DNA from: Fusobacterium sp.
GTDB taxonomy: Bacteria > Fusobacteriota > Fusobacteriia > Fusobacteriales > Fusobacteriaceae
Assembly (NCBI RefSeq): GCF_019012925.1
Contig: NZ_JAGIRL010000044.1
Span: 4,373 to 68,372 of the forward strand
DNA length: 64,000 bases
Direction of reading: 5' to 3'
Below, in pieces: positions 57,912 through 64,000 of this stretch. The notes beneath the pieces are model-generated. The model was not told where the DNA came from. It searched no databases and was given only the letters and a program-made list of their open reading frames with translations. The translations under genes and the position numbers were made by a program. Position 1 is the first letter of the stretch. Each line of letters opens with the position of its first letter.

Positions 57912-58445
57912 ATGAAACTAGGGGAAAAAATTAAAGCAATTAGAAAGAATAAGGACTACACCTTAAAACAATTATCAGAAATTACTGGGCTTTCGATCGG
58001 ATTTTTAAGTAATATTGAAAGAGATCTTAATAGCCCATCAATTAATAATTTACAGCAGATATGTTCAGCTTTAGGAATAAATCTAATGGAGATACTTGAT
58101 GAAGAAGTTGGTACTAATCCAATCACTAGAGCTACTGAAAGAGAAGAGATTTTAAAAAATATTGAAACAAACATAAAAGTTGAAAGTTTATTGAATAAAA
58201 AAGCTAGCTTGAATGGAATCGCAATTACAATTGATGAAGAGAGTTCTTTTAGTGATATGACTTGGGGTCATAGTTATGATGAGATTGGTATTGTTATCAA
58301 GGGAGAGTTAGAGATAGAATTAGATAGTGCTCTATATCACTTATATGAAGGAGATTCAATTTTTATCAAACAGAACACTCCTCATAGATATAGAAATCCA
58401 GGTTTAGTATCATCTATTGTCTATTGGGTTTCTAGTAAAAAATAG
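57912..58445 (+). CDS. XRE-family regulator with cupin domain
   Basis: 177 residues. HTH_3 domain (about 6-60: LKQLSEITGLSIGFLSNIERDLNSPSINNLQQICSALGI) precedes a C-terminal cupin (about 105-175; GHSYDEIGIVIKGELEIELDSALYHLYEGDSIFIKQNTPHRYRNPG). The cupin probably senses a small molecule, as in PuuR-like regulators. Divergent from the serine dehydratase/transporter operon, which it likely controls through the 21-bp-spaced repeats. GGAGG lies 11 bases before the ATG. Confidence 0.88.
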   Translation: MKLGEKIKAIRKNKDYTLKQLSEITGLSIGFLSNIERDLNSPSINNLQQICSALGINLMEILDEEVGTNPITRATEREEILKNIETNIKVESLLNKKASLNGIAITIDEESSFSDMTWGHSYDEIGIVIKGELEIELDSALYHLYEGDSIFIKQNTPHRYRNPGLVSSIVYWVSSKK

Positions 58446-58454
58446 ATATATTGT

Positions 58455-58487
58455 AAAAAAAACCAAACAATGAAGTTTGGTTTTTTA
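58455..58487. terminator. Bidirectional terminator
   Basis: AACCAAAC/GTTTGGTT stem (58461-58468, 58475-58482) with A and T runs, between the convergent XRE and initiator genes. Confidence 0.85.
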
Positions 58488-58503
58488 TTATTGATTATAT
58501 ACA
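58484..58503 (-). repeat. Dispersed iteron-like repeat, copy F
   Basis: Minus strand: TGTATATAATCAATAATAAA, identical to copy E and to the first 18 bases of iteron 1. It starts 8 bp after the stop codon of the initiator gene and runs into the terminator T-run. Confidence 0.65.
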
Positions 58504-58511
58504 TTGAATTT

Positions 58512-60317
58512 TTATTTCTCTTCCTTTTCCTCTTTCATAACTCTCTCTATATAATCTTTTATTGCACCTATATATATTGAACGTGTTTTCACTTTCATTG
58601 CTAGTAAGAAGTTAATATCTACTCCCATCTCATTAGAACAAAGCTCTAAAGCTTTCTCCTCTATTTTTAATTTTTCATACTCATCATAACTTTCAAATTC
58701 CTCTATAATACTCTTAGGTACATTTTTCTCATCCATTATTTCCGAAATGTTGTTTAATACAGTTTTCTTTTGGTTTCTTCTAGCTTGATTTATTTGTTTT
58801 TTACTTTTTAGTCCCTTTTCTTTTAAAATGTTAGAGAATAGAGTCAAATTCTGCTTATTGTTATTTTTTTCATTGGCAGATAGATTTTTTAATACTCCAT
58901 TTATATACTGTACTAGTGTTGTTTTTATATTTCCAGTTAAATTCTTATACAGAATATTTAAAACCTCTTTTGTTTTTTCCTCTCCCTCTTCTTTAAAGAT
59001 CTTCTTAATCTTAGTGTCAGTTCTCTTATCCCAAGCTTTTTGTACATAGATATTTCTTTTTGCTTTTTTGATTCTATCTAGTATCTCATCTGTAAACTCA
59101 GTAGTATCTGTAACTTTTTTCGTTGTTTTTACAAGCACACTCTCTTTAATAGGAGTTTTTTCACTTTCAAATTCAACTATTTCAGCATCTTCTATGCTAT
59201 CATTTTTGTTATAGTAAATATTTTTCTTAGCATTTGAAGTTGGAACTGTTTTATTTTCAATATATGTTGAAACATGACAATTTCCATCTTTTTCTCTATT
59301 AAAAATATAGTCTAAATAGTAAGTATCCTCCTCTTTGGTATATTGTGATGTATAGTTTAAAATATACCCTAACTCCACCAGTACATCGAAGGCTTTTTCA
59401 ACTCTTTTTAATACCTGTTTTAGTCTACAAAGAACATACTGTTTCATCTCACCATTTTTGTTTAGTCTCTCTGTTACTTGTTCAGTTTTTAGAGGGATAA
59501 TTGCAGCTAGAGTTCTCAAATTCATTCTATCTCTATCTTTATCGTATCTTATTTTACTGATATACTTATAGATTCTTCCAGCTATAGGATCTTTTGTAAG
59601 TATCTCTAATAAGGATCTAGAATTATATTTAATATATCTCTTATCCTTTATCTTCTGTCTGATATTTTTATTTAGAGTCACTCTATAATATTTTTTTCTT
59701 CCCTTTTCTAACTTTTGATAAGTTAGGAGTTTAAACTCCTCATCTTCAAACTTGTAATTTCCTAACTTCGTATGATTTGAAACTACAAATTGGTACTCAG
59801 TATTCTTTAGATTTTTCAATGCTTGTTCAACCTTGGTATAATAGGTTCTGTTCATCTTATTCCCTAAAAAGTTTACAATAAAATCTGAAATTTCAAACTC
59901 TATATAGTCATCTGTATCATTGATCTCCTTTTTTAATTCATACATTGAGATCAAATATGTATATATCTTCTCTTCAAATATAGAGGGTTGAAAAACCTTA
60001 TCTTTACTGTCTTTAGCTATCAATGTACATGACATTGTAACCCCTAAATCTTCAAATGAGTATTGAAAATTTATTCTCTTATTCTGTTTTTGAGGAGTAA
60101 AAAATGGAAAAACAATCATCTCTACGGGAATATTTATTATATTATCTTTTAGATTTAAAAAATTTCCAGTCTCTTTTATTACTACTTCTTTTACTTCAAT
60201 GTCTGGAACTTCATTCAGTTTAACCTCAACTTTTTTAATGTCCTCTAACAAAGATCCAGTTTTGACAATATTAAAACTATCTAATTCATCTGAAGTTGCT
60301 TTCTCGTCTTTTTTCAT
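58512..60317 (-). CDS. Plasmid-type replication initiator (RPA-like), in the usual dnaA position
   Basis: 601 residues from the ATG at 60317 (GAAGGAG; frame open to 60380). Residues about 70-330 follow the pattern of the replication initiator protein A family: VFPFFTPQKQNKRINFQYS, then winged-helix blocks (EFEISDFIVNFLG with TYYTKVEQALKNLKNTEYQF) and SRSLLEILTKDPIAGRIYKYISKI. The C-terminal 270 residues are Lys/Glu-rich and unfamiliar. Neither AAA+ motifs nor the DnaA domain IV signature are present. Iterons 1 and 2 overlap its promoter. It lies 751 bp from rpmH, divergent. Confidence 0.72.
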   Translation of the reverse strand: MKKDEKATSDELDSFNIVKTGSLLEDIKKVEVKLNEVPDIEVKEVVIKETGNFLNLKDNIINIPVEMIVFPFFTPQKQNKRINFQYSFEDLGVTMSCTLIAKDSKDKVFQPSIFEEKIYTYLISMYELKKEINDTDDYIEFEISDFIVNFLGNKMNRTYYTKVEQALKNLKNTEYQFVVSNHTKLGNYKFEDEEFKLLTYQKLEKGRKKYYRVTLNKNIRQKIKDKRYIKYNSRSLLEILTKDPIAGRIYKYISKIRYDKDRDRMNLRTLAAIIPLKTEQVTERLNKNGEMKQYVLCRLKQVLKRVEKAFDVLVELGYILNYTSQYTKEEDTYYLDYIFNREKDGNCHVSTYIENKTVPTSNAKKNIYYNKNDSIEDAEIVEFESEKTPIKESVLVKTTKKVTDTTEFTDEILDRIKKAKRNIYVQKAWDKRTDTKIKKIFKEEGEEKTKEVLNILYKNLTGNIKTTLVQYINGVLKNLSANEKNNNKQNLTLFSNILKEKGLKSKKQINQARRNQKKTVLNNISEIMDEKNVPKSIIEEFESYDEYEKLKIEEKALELCSNEMGVDINFLLAMKVKTRSIYIGAIKDYIERVMKEEKEEK

Positions 60318-60337
60318 AAAATTATCTCCTTCAAAAA

Positions 60338-60357
60338 TGTATATAATCAATAATATA
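60338..60357 (+). repeat. Iteron 1
   Basis: TGTATATAATCAATAATATA. Its complement begins with TATATT, the -10 of the initiator gene. Confidence 0.7.
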
Positions 60358-60380
60358 CCATTTTTTATGTATATTGACAA
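60352..60380 (-). promoter_or_regulatory. Promoter of the initiator gene, within iterons 1 and 2
   Basis: Minus strand: -35 TTGTCA (60375-60380, inside iteron 2), 17-bp spacer, -10 TATATT (60352-60357, inside iteron 1). Binding to the iterons would block it. Confidence 0.65.
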
Positions 60381-60387
60381 TAATATT
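60368..60387 (+). repeat. Iteron 2
   Basis: TGTATATTGACAATAATATT, 30 bp after iteron 1. Confidence 0.7.
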
Positions 60388-60469
60388 TTTAAAATTATAT
60401 AATATTCTTATGAACCTTTATTTTATTGAGTTAGTAATTTTCATATAACTTTTCTTTCTAAAGAAAACT

Positions 60470-60482
60470 CAATAAAAATAGG
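60470..60482 (+). repeat. Accessory repeat before iteron 3
   Basis: CAATAAAAATAGG, 25 bp before iteron 3 start; flanks also match the second copy at 60692. Confidence 0.6.
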
Positions 60483-60494
60483 GATTTTAAAATA

Positions 60495-60514
60495 TGTATA
60501 TGAATATTAATAAA
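60495..60514 (+). repeat. Iteron 3 (most diverged)
   Basis: TGTATATGAATATTAATAAA; 127 bp from iteron 2. Confidence 0.6.
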
Positions 60515-60611
60515 AGTTATTTTTCTAAGAAGTCCAATTTTTCTAGATTTTTTCACTGATGAATAGTTAAATATCATATAGGAATATAGTAAAATTGAGA
60601 CTCTTTCCTAA

Positions 60612-60631
60612 TGTATATAAACAATAATATT
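60612..60631 (+). repeat. Iteron 4
   Basis: TGTATATAAACAATAATATT; 117 bp from iteron 3. Confidence 0.7.
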
Positions 60632-60691
60632 TAAATACTTATATCTATCCTTATTTTTCAACGGTTCTTATTTGTATTTTATCTTAAACTC

Positions 60692-60704
60692 CAATAAAAA
60701 TAGG
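60692..60704 (+). repeat. Accessory repeat before iteron 5
   Basis: CAATAAAAATAGG, again exactly 25 bp before an iteron start. Confidence 0.6.
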
Positions 60705-60716
60705 TATTTCTTTATT

Positions 60717-60736
60717 TGTATATGAACATTAATATT
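60717..60736 (+). repeat. Iteron 5
   Basis: TGTATATGAACATTAATATT; 105 bp from iteron 4. Confidence 0.7.
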
Positions 60737-60821
60737 TTTATTATGTATAAAAGTCTCATAAATAGAGGATTGGTTTTATCTTAATCTTTAAGATCCTTTA
60801 TAATATCTAGGTTTTAGCTTT

Positions 60822-60841
60822 TGTATACGATCATTAATATT
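60822..60841 (+). repeat. Iteron 6
   Basis: TGTATACGATCATTAATATT; 105 bp from iteron 5. Confidence 0.7.
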
Positions 60842-60845
60842 TTTT

Positions 60846-60881
60846 TGAGATAATTCTCATTTATCCCTTGAAAAATAAGGG
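60846..60881 (+). other. Two tandem short hairpins after iteron 6
   Basis: TGAGATAATTCTCA (60846-60859), then CCCTT/AAGGG (60865-60881) followed by GCTCTTTTT. They could be a weak terminator or structural elements between iterons and the AT-rich block. Confidence 0.4.
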
Positions 60882-60997
60882 CTCTTTTTAAAAAAATTTT
60901 TATCTTGGTCTGTACATAAAACAAAAAACAATATACAAAAAAACATACTAGGTTATGGTTTGTTATTTTTTATTTTTTGATATTTTTCAATAAATAC

Positions 60998-61026
60998 TTG
61001 ACAAAATGACAAAAATACTATAAAAT
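60998..61026 (+). promoter_or_regulatory. Promoter of rpmH
   Basis: TTGACA (60998-61003), 17-bp spacer, TAAAAT (61021-61026), 42 bp before the start codon. Confidence 0.7.
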
Positions 61027-61067
61027 TTTTATCTGAAATATAGAATTTTTTTCGGAGGTGAAAAAGA

Positions 61068-61202
61068 ATGAAAAGAACATACCAACCAAATAAAGCTAAG
61101 AGAAAAAAAGATCACGGGTTCAGAGCTAGAATGGCTACTAAAAACGGTAGAAAAGTATTAAAAAGAAGAAGAGCTAGAGGTAGAAAAGTATTATCAGCAT
61201 AG
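61068..61202 (+). CDS. rpmH: Ribosomal protein L34
   Basis: 44 residues, [20 protein letters not shown] start and [18 protein letters not shown] end, the full L34. CGGAGGTG precedes the ATG. First of the usual rpmH-rnpA-yidD-yidC-jag series; a hairpin follows it. Confidence 0.98.
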   Translation: MKRTYQPNKAKRKKDHGFRARMATKNGRKVLKRRRARGRKVLSA

Positions 61203-61233
61203 AACCCGGTGTTATATATCACCGGGTTTTTAC
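61203..61233 (+). terminator. Hairpin after rpmH
   Basis: AACCCGGTG/CACCGGGTT (61203-61211, 61220-61228) with T-run. It may lower read-through so that L34 exceeds the downstream products. Confidence 0.8.
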
Positions 61234-61279
61234 AAGAGCCTTTTATCGGAAATAGCGTATTATTAGGAGAATAATAATC

Positions 61280-61618
61280 ATGAATAATTTGAAGAAAGAC
61301 AGAGAGTTTCAAATAATCTACAATTCGGGAAGAAAAAGTTTTGGTTATTACTCTCTTATTTTTTTTAAGAGAAATGATAGTAATTTAAAAAGATGTGGCT
61401 TTGTTGTAAGTAAGAAGACTGGAAATGCCGTTTGTAGAAACAGATTAAAAAGATTGTTTAGAGAATATTATCGTCAAAATGAAGAAAATTTAAAAGATGG
61501 TTGTGATATTATTTTTGTGGCTAAAAGAACTGCAGGAGAGAATATTAAAAAACTAAGTTTTTTTGATATTGAAAAAGATTTGAATAAAGTTCTTAAAAAT
61601 GTTAAATTATTTAAATAG
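61280..61618 (+). CDS. rnpA: Ribonuclease P protein component
   Basis: 112 residues. [28 protein letters not shown] carries the RNR motif that binds the P RNA; the basic alpha/beta sandwich is complete. It aids tRNA 5' maturation. Preceded by TTAGGAGAATAATAATC. Confidence 0.95.
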   Translation: MNNLKKDREFQIIYNSGRKSFGYYSLIFFKRNDSNLKRCGFVVSKKTGNAVCRNRLKRLFREYYRQNEENLKDGCDIIFVAKRTAGENIKKLSFFDIEKDLNKVLKNVKLFK

Positions 61619-61629
61619 GAAAAATAACT

Positions 61630-61872
61630 ATGAAAAAAATTATACTTTTATTGATTAAGTTTTATCAAAAGTATATATCTATATTTTTAGGCAAAAATTG
61701 TCGATTTTATCCCACTTGCTCAGCTTATACTTATGAGGCAATAGAGAGATTTGGGATAATAAAGGGTGGATATTTAGGTGTGAGAAGAATCTTGAAATGT
61801 CATCCCTTTCATCCTGGTGGGTATGATCCTGTGCCAGAAAAAAAAGAGAAAAAATGTGAGAGAAAAAATTAG
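61630..61872 (+). CDS. yidD: Membrane protein insertion factor YidD
   Basis: 80 residues. [31 protein letters not shown] with [15 protein letters not shown] is the full YidD signature with its three cysteines. Amphipathic N-terminal helix. Cooperates with YidC. Eleven bp after rnpA. Confidence 0.95.
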   Translation: MKKIILLLIKFYQKYISIFLGKNCRFYPTCSAYTYEAIERFGIIKGGYLGVRRILKCHPFHPGGYDPVPEKKEKKCERKN

Positions 61873-61880
61873 GAGGATTA

Positions 61881-62501
61881 ATGAGTTATATTTATGGTTT
61901 ATTAACGGGGGCTATTTCTGCTCTTTTAAATTTAATGCATAGCTTAACAGGAAACTTTGGAGTGGCAATAATATTAGCTACAATAGTTATAAAAATTATA
62001 TTACTTCCATTAACTTTAAAACAAGATAGATCTATGAAGAGTATGAAGGCATTACAACCTGAACTTGAAAAGATTAAACAACAATATCAAAATGACCCTA
62101 AAATGGTAAATCAAAAAACTATGGAGTTATATCAAAAACATAAAGTTAATCCTATGGGAGGATGTCTTCCATTATTGATACAACTTCCTATACTATGGGT
62201 ATTGTATGGAGTATTAAGAAATCCTGCAAATGTTCCTCAGGAATCTACATTTTTATGGATGCAATTAATTGATCCAGATCCTTATTATATATTACCTGTT
62301 TTAAATGGAGTAGTATCATTTTTCCAACAAAAATTAATGGGATCATCAGATAATCCTCAAATGAAGAATATGATGTATATATTCCCTCTAATGATGGTGT
62401 TTATATCTTACCAAATGCGGGCAGGATTACAAATTTATTGGTTAACATCAAGTGTTGCTTCAGTAGTACAACAATACTTGATTATGAAAAAAGGAGATTA
62501 A
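61881..62501 (+). CDS. yidC: Membrane insertase YidC (short form)
   Basis: 206 residues, five membrane segments. No lipobox and no large periplasmic P1 domain, unlike proteobacterial YidC. VIKIILLPLTLKQDRSMKSMKALQPELEKIKQQY and MGGCLPLLIQLPILWVLYGVLRN carry the conserved groove, including its Arg in the first helix region. Inserts membrane proteins. GGAGGATTA precedes the ATG. Confidence 0.95.
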   Translation: MSYIYGLLTGAISALLNLMHSLTGNFGVAIILATIVIKIILLPLTLKQDRSMKSMKALQPELEKIKQQYQNDPKMVNQKTMELYQKHKVNPMGGCLPLLIQLPILWVLYGVLRNPANVPQESTFLWMQLIDPDPYYILPVLNGVVSFFQQKLMGSSDNPQMKNMMYIFPLMMVFISYQMRAGLQIYWLTSSVASVVQQYLIMKKGD

Positions 62502-62505
62502 TTGT

Positions 62506-63264
62506 ATGAGTAATGTGATAGAGATAAAGGCTATGAGTCAGGAACAAGCTATAACTAGAGCATTAAAAATTATGGAAGCAACTCCTGAACAAGTTAAAAA
62601 AGTAGTTGAGAAACAAAAGAGTAGATCTTTTTTAGGTTTATTTAACAGAGAAGGGATCTATGAAATTGAGATAGATAAAAGCTTAAAGGCCGAAGCAAAA
62701 GAAGTAAAAAAAGAAGTTAAGAAAACTGAAATAAAAGTAGAAAAAGAGACAGTTAAAGAGACTGAGACTAAGAAAAAACAAGATGTTGAAGTAAAGTCAG
62801 AGGTCAAGGAGACTAAAAAAGAGAGAAAAGATGCAACTGATATGATAAAAGCTAAAGCAGAAGAGCTTTTAGAAAATATTGGTTTGGTTTTAGATGTTGA
62901 AGTCGATAGAATAAATGACAGAAATTATTTAGTTAATCTTTATGGAGAAGACAACGGAATTATCATTGGTAAGAAAGGGAAGACATTAAATAGTTTTGAA
63001 TATCTATTGAATACTCTTATGAAGGAGTATAGAATAGAGGTTGACGTAGAGGGATTTAAGGCTAAAAGAACAGAAACATTGAGAGAGCTTGGTAAGAAAA
63101 TGGCAGAAAAAGCTTTAAAAACTACTAGACCAGTGAGATTGAATCCTATGCCACCAAGAGAGAGAAAGATAATTCACGAAGTAATTAATAGATATCCTGA
63201 ATTAGATACTTATAGTGAGGGAAGAGATCCAAAGAGATATATTGTAATTAAGAGAAAAAAATAG
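62506..63264 (+). CDS. jag: Jag/KhpB RNA-binding protein
   Basis: 252 residues. Jag_N domain (1-55, SRSFLGLFNREGIYEIEI) is followed by a Lys/Glu-rich linker (about 60-110), a KH domain with GIIIGKKGKTLNSFEYLLN, and an R3H domain (about 195-252, NPMPPRERKIIHEVINRY). Members bind RNA and affect cell-wall growth with KhpA. Last gene of the rpmH series; a TnpB remnant follows. Confidence 0.92.
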   Translation: MSNVIEIKAMSQEQAITRALKIMEATPEQVKKVVEKQKSRSFLGLFNREGIYEIEIDKSLKAEAKEVKKEVKKTEIKVEKETVKETETKKKQDVEVKSEVKETKKERKDATDMIKAKAEELLENIGLVLDVEVDRINDRNYLVNLYGEDNGIIIGKKGKTLNSFEYLLNTLMKEYRIEVDVEGFKAKRTETLRELGKKMAEKALKTTRPVRLNPMPPRERKIIHEVINRYPELDTYSEGRDPKRYIVIKRKK

Positions 63265-63300
63265 GAGTGTTAAATCTGTTGTGAATAATTAATACTTTGA

Positions 63301-63862
63301 GTTACTTATGATAATAAATATTGGTATCTATCTGTTGGAGTGGAAGTTGATAAAAAGCAAGAAGAATTAACAGATATTTCATTAGGTGTAGATTTAGGAT
63401 TAAAAGATTTAGCTATTTGTTCAGATGGAAAAATTTTTAAAAATATTAATAAAACTAAAAAAGTAACAAAATTAGAAAAAAGATTAAAACAGAAACAAAG
63501 ACAAATAAGTAGAAAATATGAGATGAATAAAATTAAAAAAGAAGGAGGTGGACGTTGTCAATTTATAAAAACTAAAAATATAGAGAAATTAGAAAATACA
63601 ACTAAACTAATACATAGGAAACTAACAAATATTAAAAATAACTATCTTCATCAAGTTACGACAAGTATAGTGAAAACCAAACCATATAGAATTGTAATAG
63701 AAGATTTGAATGTTTCTGGAATGATGAAAAATAAGTATCTATCAGATTCAGTAAGAAAACAATGTTTTCATAAGTTTAGACAATATATAACCTAATTGTG
63801 GAGCGATAATTGATAGAGATTATAATGCTTCACTAAATTTATCTATGTATAAATTAGCGTAA
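63301..63862 (+). pseudogene. Decayed TnpB (IS605/IS200-group) fragment
   Basis: Translation from 63301 gives VTYDNKYWYLSVGVEVD, then LGVDLGLKDLAI (RuvC I Asp) and RIVIEDLNVSGMMKN (RuvC II Glu), ending at a stop at 63795. In another frame, from about 63791, PNCGAIIDRDYNASLNLSMYKLA completes the RuvC III end. About 60-80 residues that hold most of the zinc finger are missing at the frame shift, and the N-terminal third is absent. No intact TnpA is present. Inactive remnant. Confidence 0.85.
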
Positions 63863-64000
63863 TTTCACAAACAAGAAAATGCTAATATGTAGGATTCGTT
63901 GTATCCGAATTTAAGCCTTTGGAGAGTTATATAAAACGAAAGTAGCTATGGCAAAATCGGACTCTGAGAAGAAGGAAATAAACAAATTTCTATATTTTTA
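63863..64000 (+). other. Possible right end of the IS605-type remnant
   Basis: 138 bp after the TnpB end. GGATTCGTTGTATCC and the stretch to AAATTTCT may be the end or guide-RNA-like region of the element. It is not confirmed; the window ends here. Confidence 0.3.

Larger units (their letters stand above)
60318..61067. other. Candidate replication origin with iterons
   Basis: 750-bp gene-free region between the initiator gene and rpmH. It holds six direct 20-bp repeats, two 13-bp accessory repeats, two small hairpins, a very AT-rich block (about 60890-61010) suited to unwinding, and promoters at both ends. No perfect DnaA box (TTATNCACA) was found on either strand. Confidence 0.6.

Noticed and set aside
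60861..60890. CRISPR-like look of the spaced repeats in 60338-60841
   Set aside because: Spacers are not uniform, repeats are diverged, and no cas gene is present; iterons explain the pattern better.

Overview
The window looks like chromosomal DNA of a member of Fusobacteriota, most likely Fusobacterium. It is very AT-rich (about 30% G+C by eye). It combines Gram-negative traits (SLH plus coiled-coil exported protein, sugar-precursor and glycosyltransferase genes) with an rnfCDGEAB operon, amino-acid catabolism (two L-serine dehydratases, a cysteine desulfidase), phosphotransferase systems, and short Firmicute-like gene contexts (recF-remB-gyrB-gyrA; rpmH-rnpA-yidD-yidC-jag). The genus is an inference from gene content; no rRNA is present.

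Layout. 1-5785 (minus): surface-glycan cluster with a PglF-like dehydratase, PglE-like aminotransferase, PglC-like phosphoglycosyltransferase and two glycosyltransferases, the last cut by the window edge. 5993-8393: patatin-like lipase, a small coiled-coil protein, a ribbon-helix-helix/RelE toxin-antitoxin pair and a divergent orphan antitoxin-like gene. 8400-20038: PheB-like ACT protein, SstT, a DUF4160/DUF2442 pair, LemA with a large membrane partner, a second dicarboxylate/amino-acid symporter, then a sigma-54-controlled cysteine desulfidase/AbgT-transporter/TSCPD operon. 20329-31421: NagE-like PTS, tRNA-Gln, a secreted acidic protein, pgi, an SLH protein, a cellobiose PTS/GH4 operon, a Rep_3-like protein, a MATE pump and an iron alcohol dehydrogenase. 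31634-50112 (plus): S4 protein-recF-dciA-remB-gyrB-gyrA, pheST, sdaA, pth and the Rnf complex. 50164-57494 (minus): NAD synthesis operon (nadABC-niaR), another alcohol dehydrogenase, and an sdaA/transporter operon facing an XRE-cupin regulator. 58512-64000: a plasmid-type replication initiator gene, an iteron-bearing intergenic region, then rpmH-rnpA-yidD-yidC-jag and a decayed TnpB element.

Most notable is 60318-61067. In many bacteria dnaA lies beside rpmH. Here a gene for a plasmid RPA-like initiator occupies that place. The intergenic region holds six direct repeats of about 20 bp (consensus TGTATAYRAWCAWTAATATT). The last four intervals are 127, 117, 105 and 105 bp, close to whole helical turns. 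The first two repeats overlay the -10 and -35 of the initiator gene, as expected for an autoregulated iteron initiator. Six more copies lie elsewhere in the window, all on the minus strand. Three of them sit within 10 bp after a stop codon. I found no perfect DnaA box in the region. I propose a chromosomal origin, or an integrated replicon, driven by an iteron-type initiator with dispersed binding sites. One point argues against a simple oriC: the gyrBA-pheST-rnf block would be transcribed head-on to forks leaving 60.5 kb leftwards.

Gene starts were chosen by ribosome-binding-site spacing. Functional calls rest on motif recognition only; no database search was possible.
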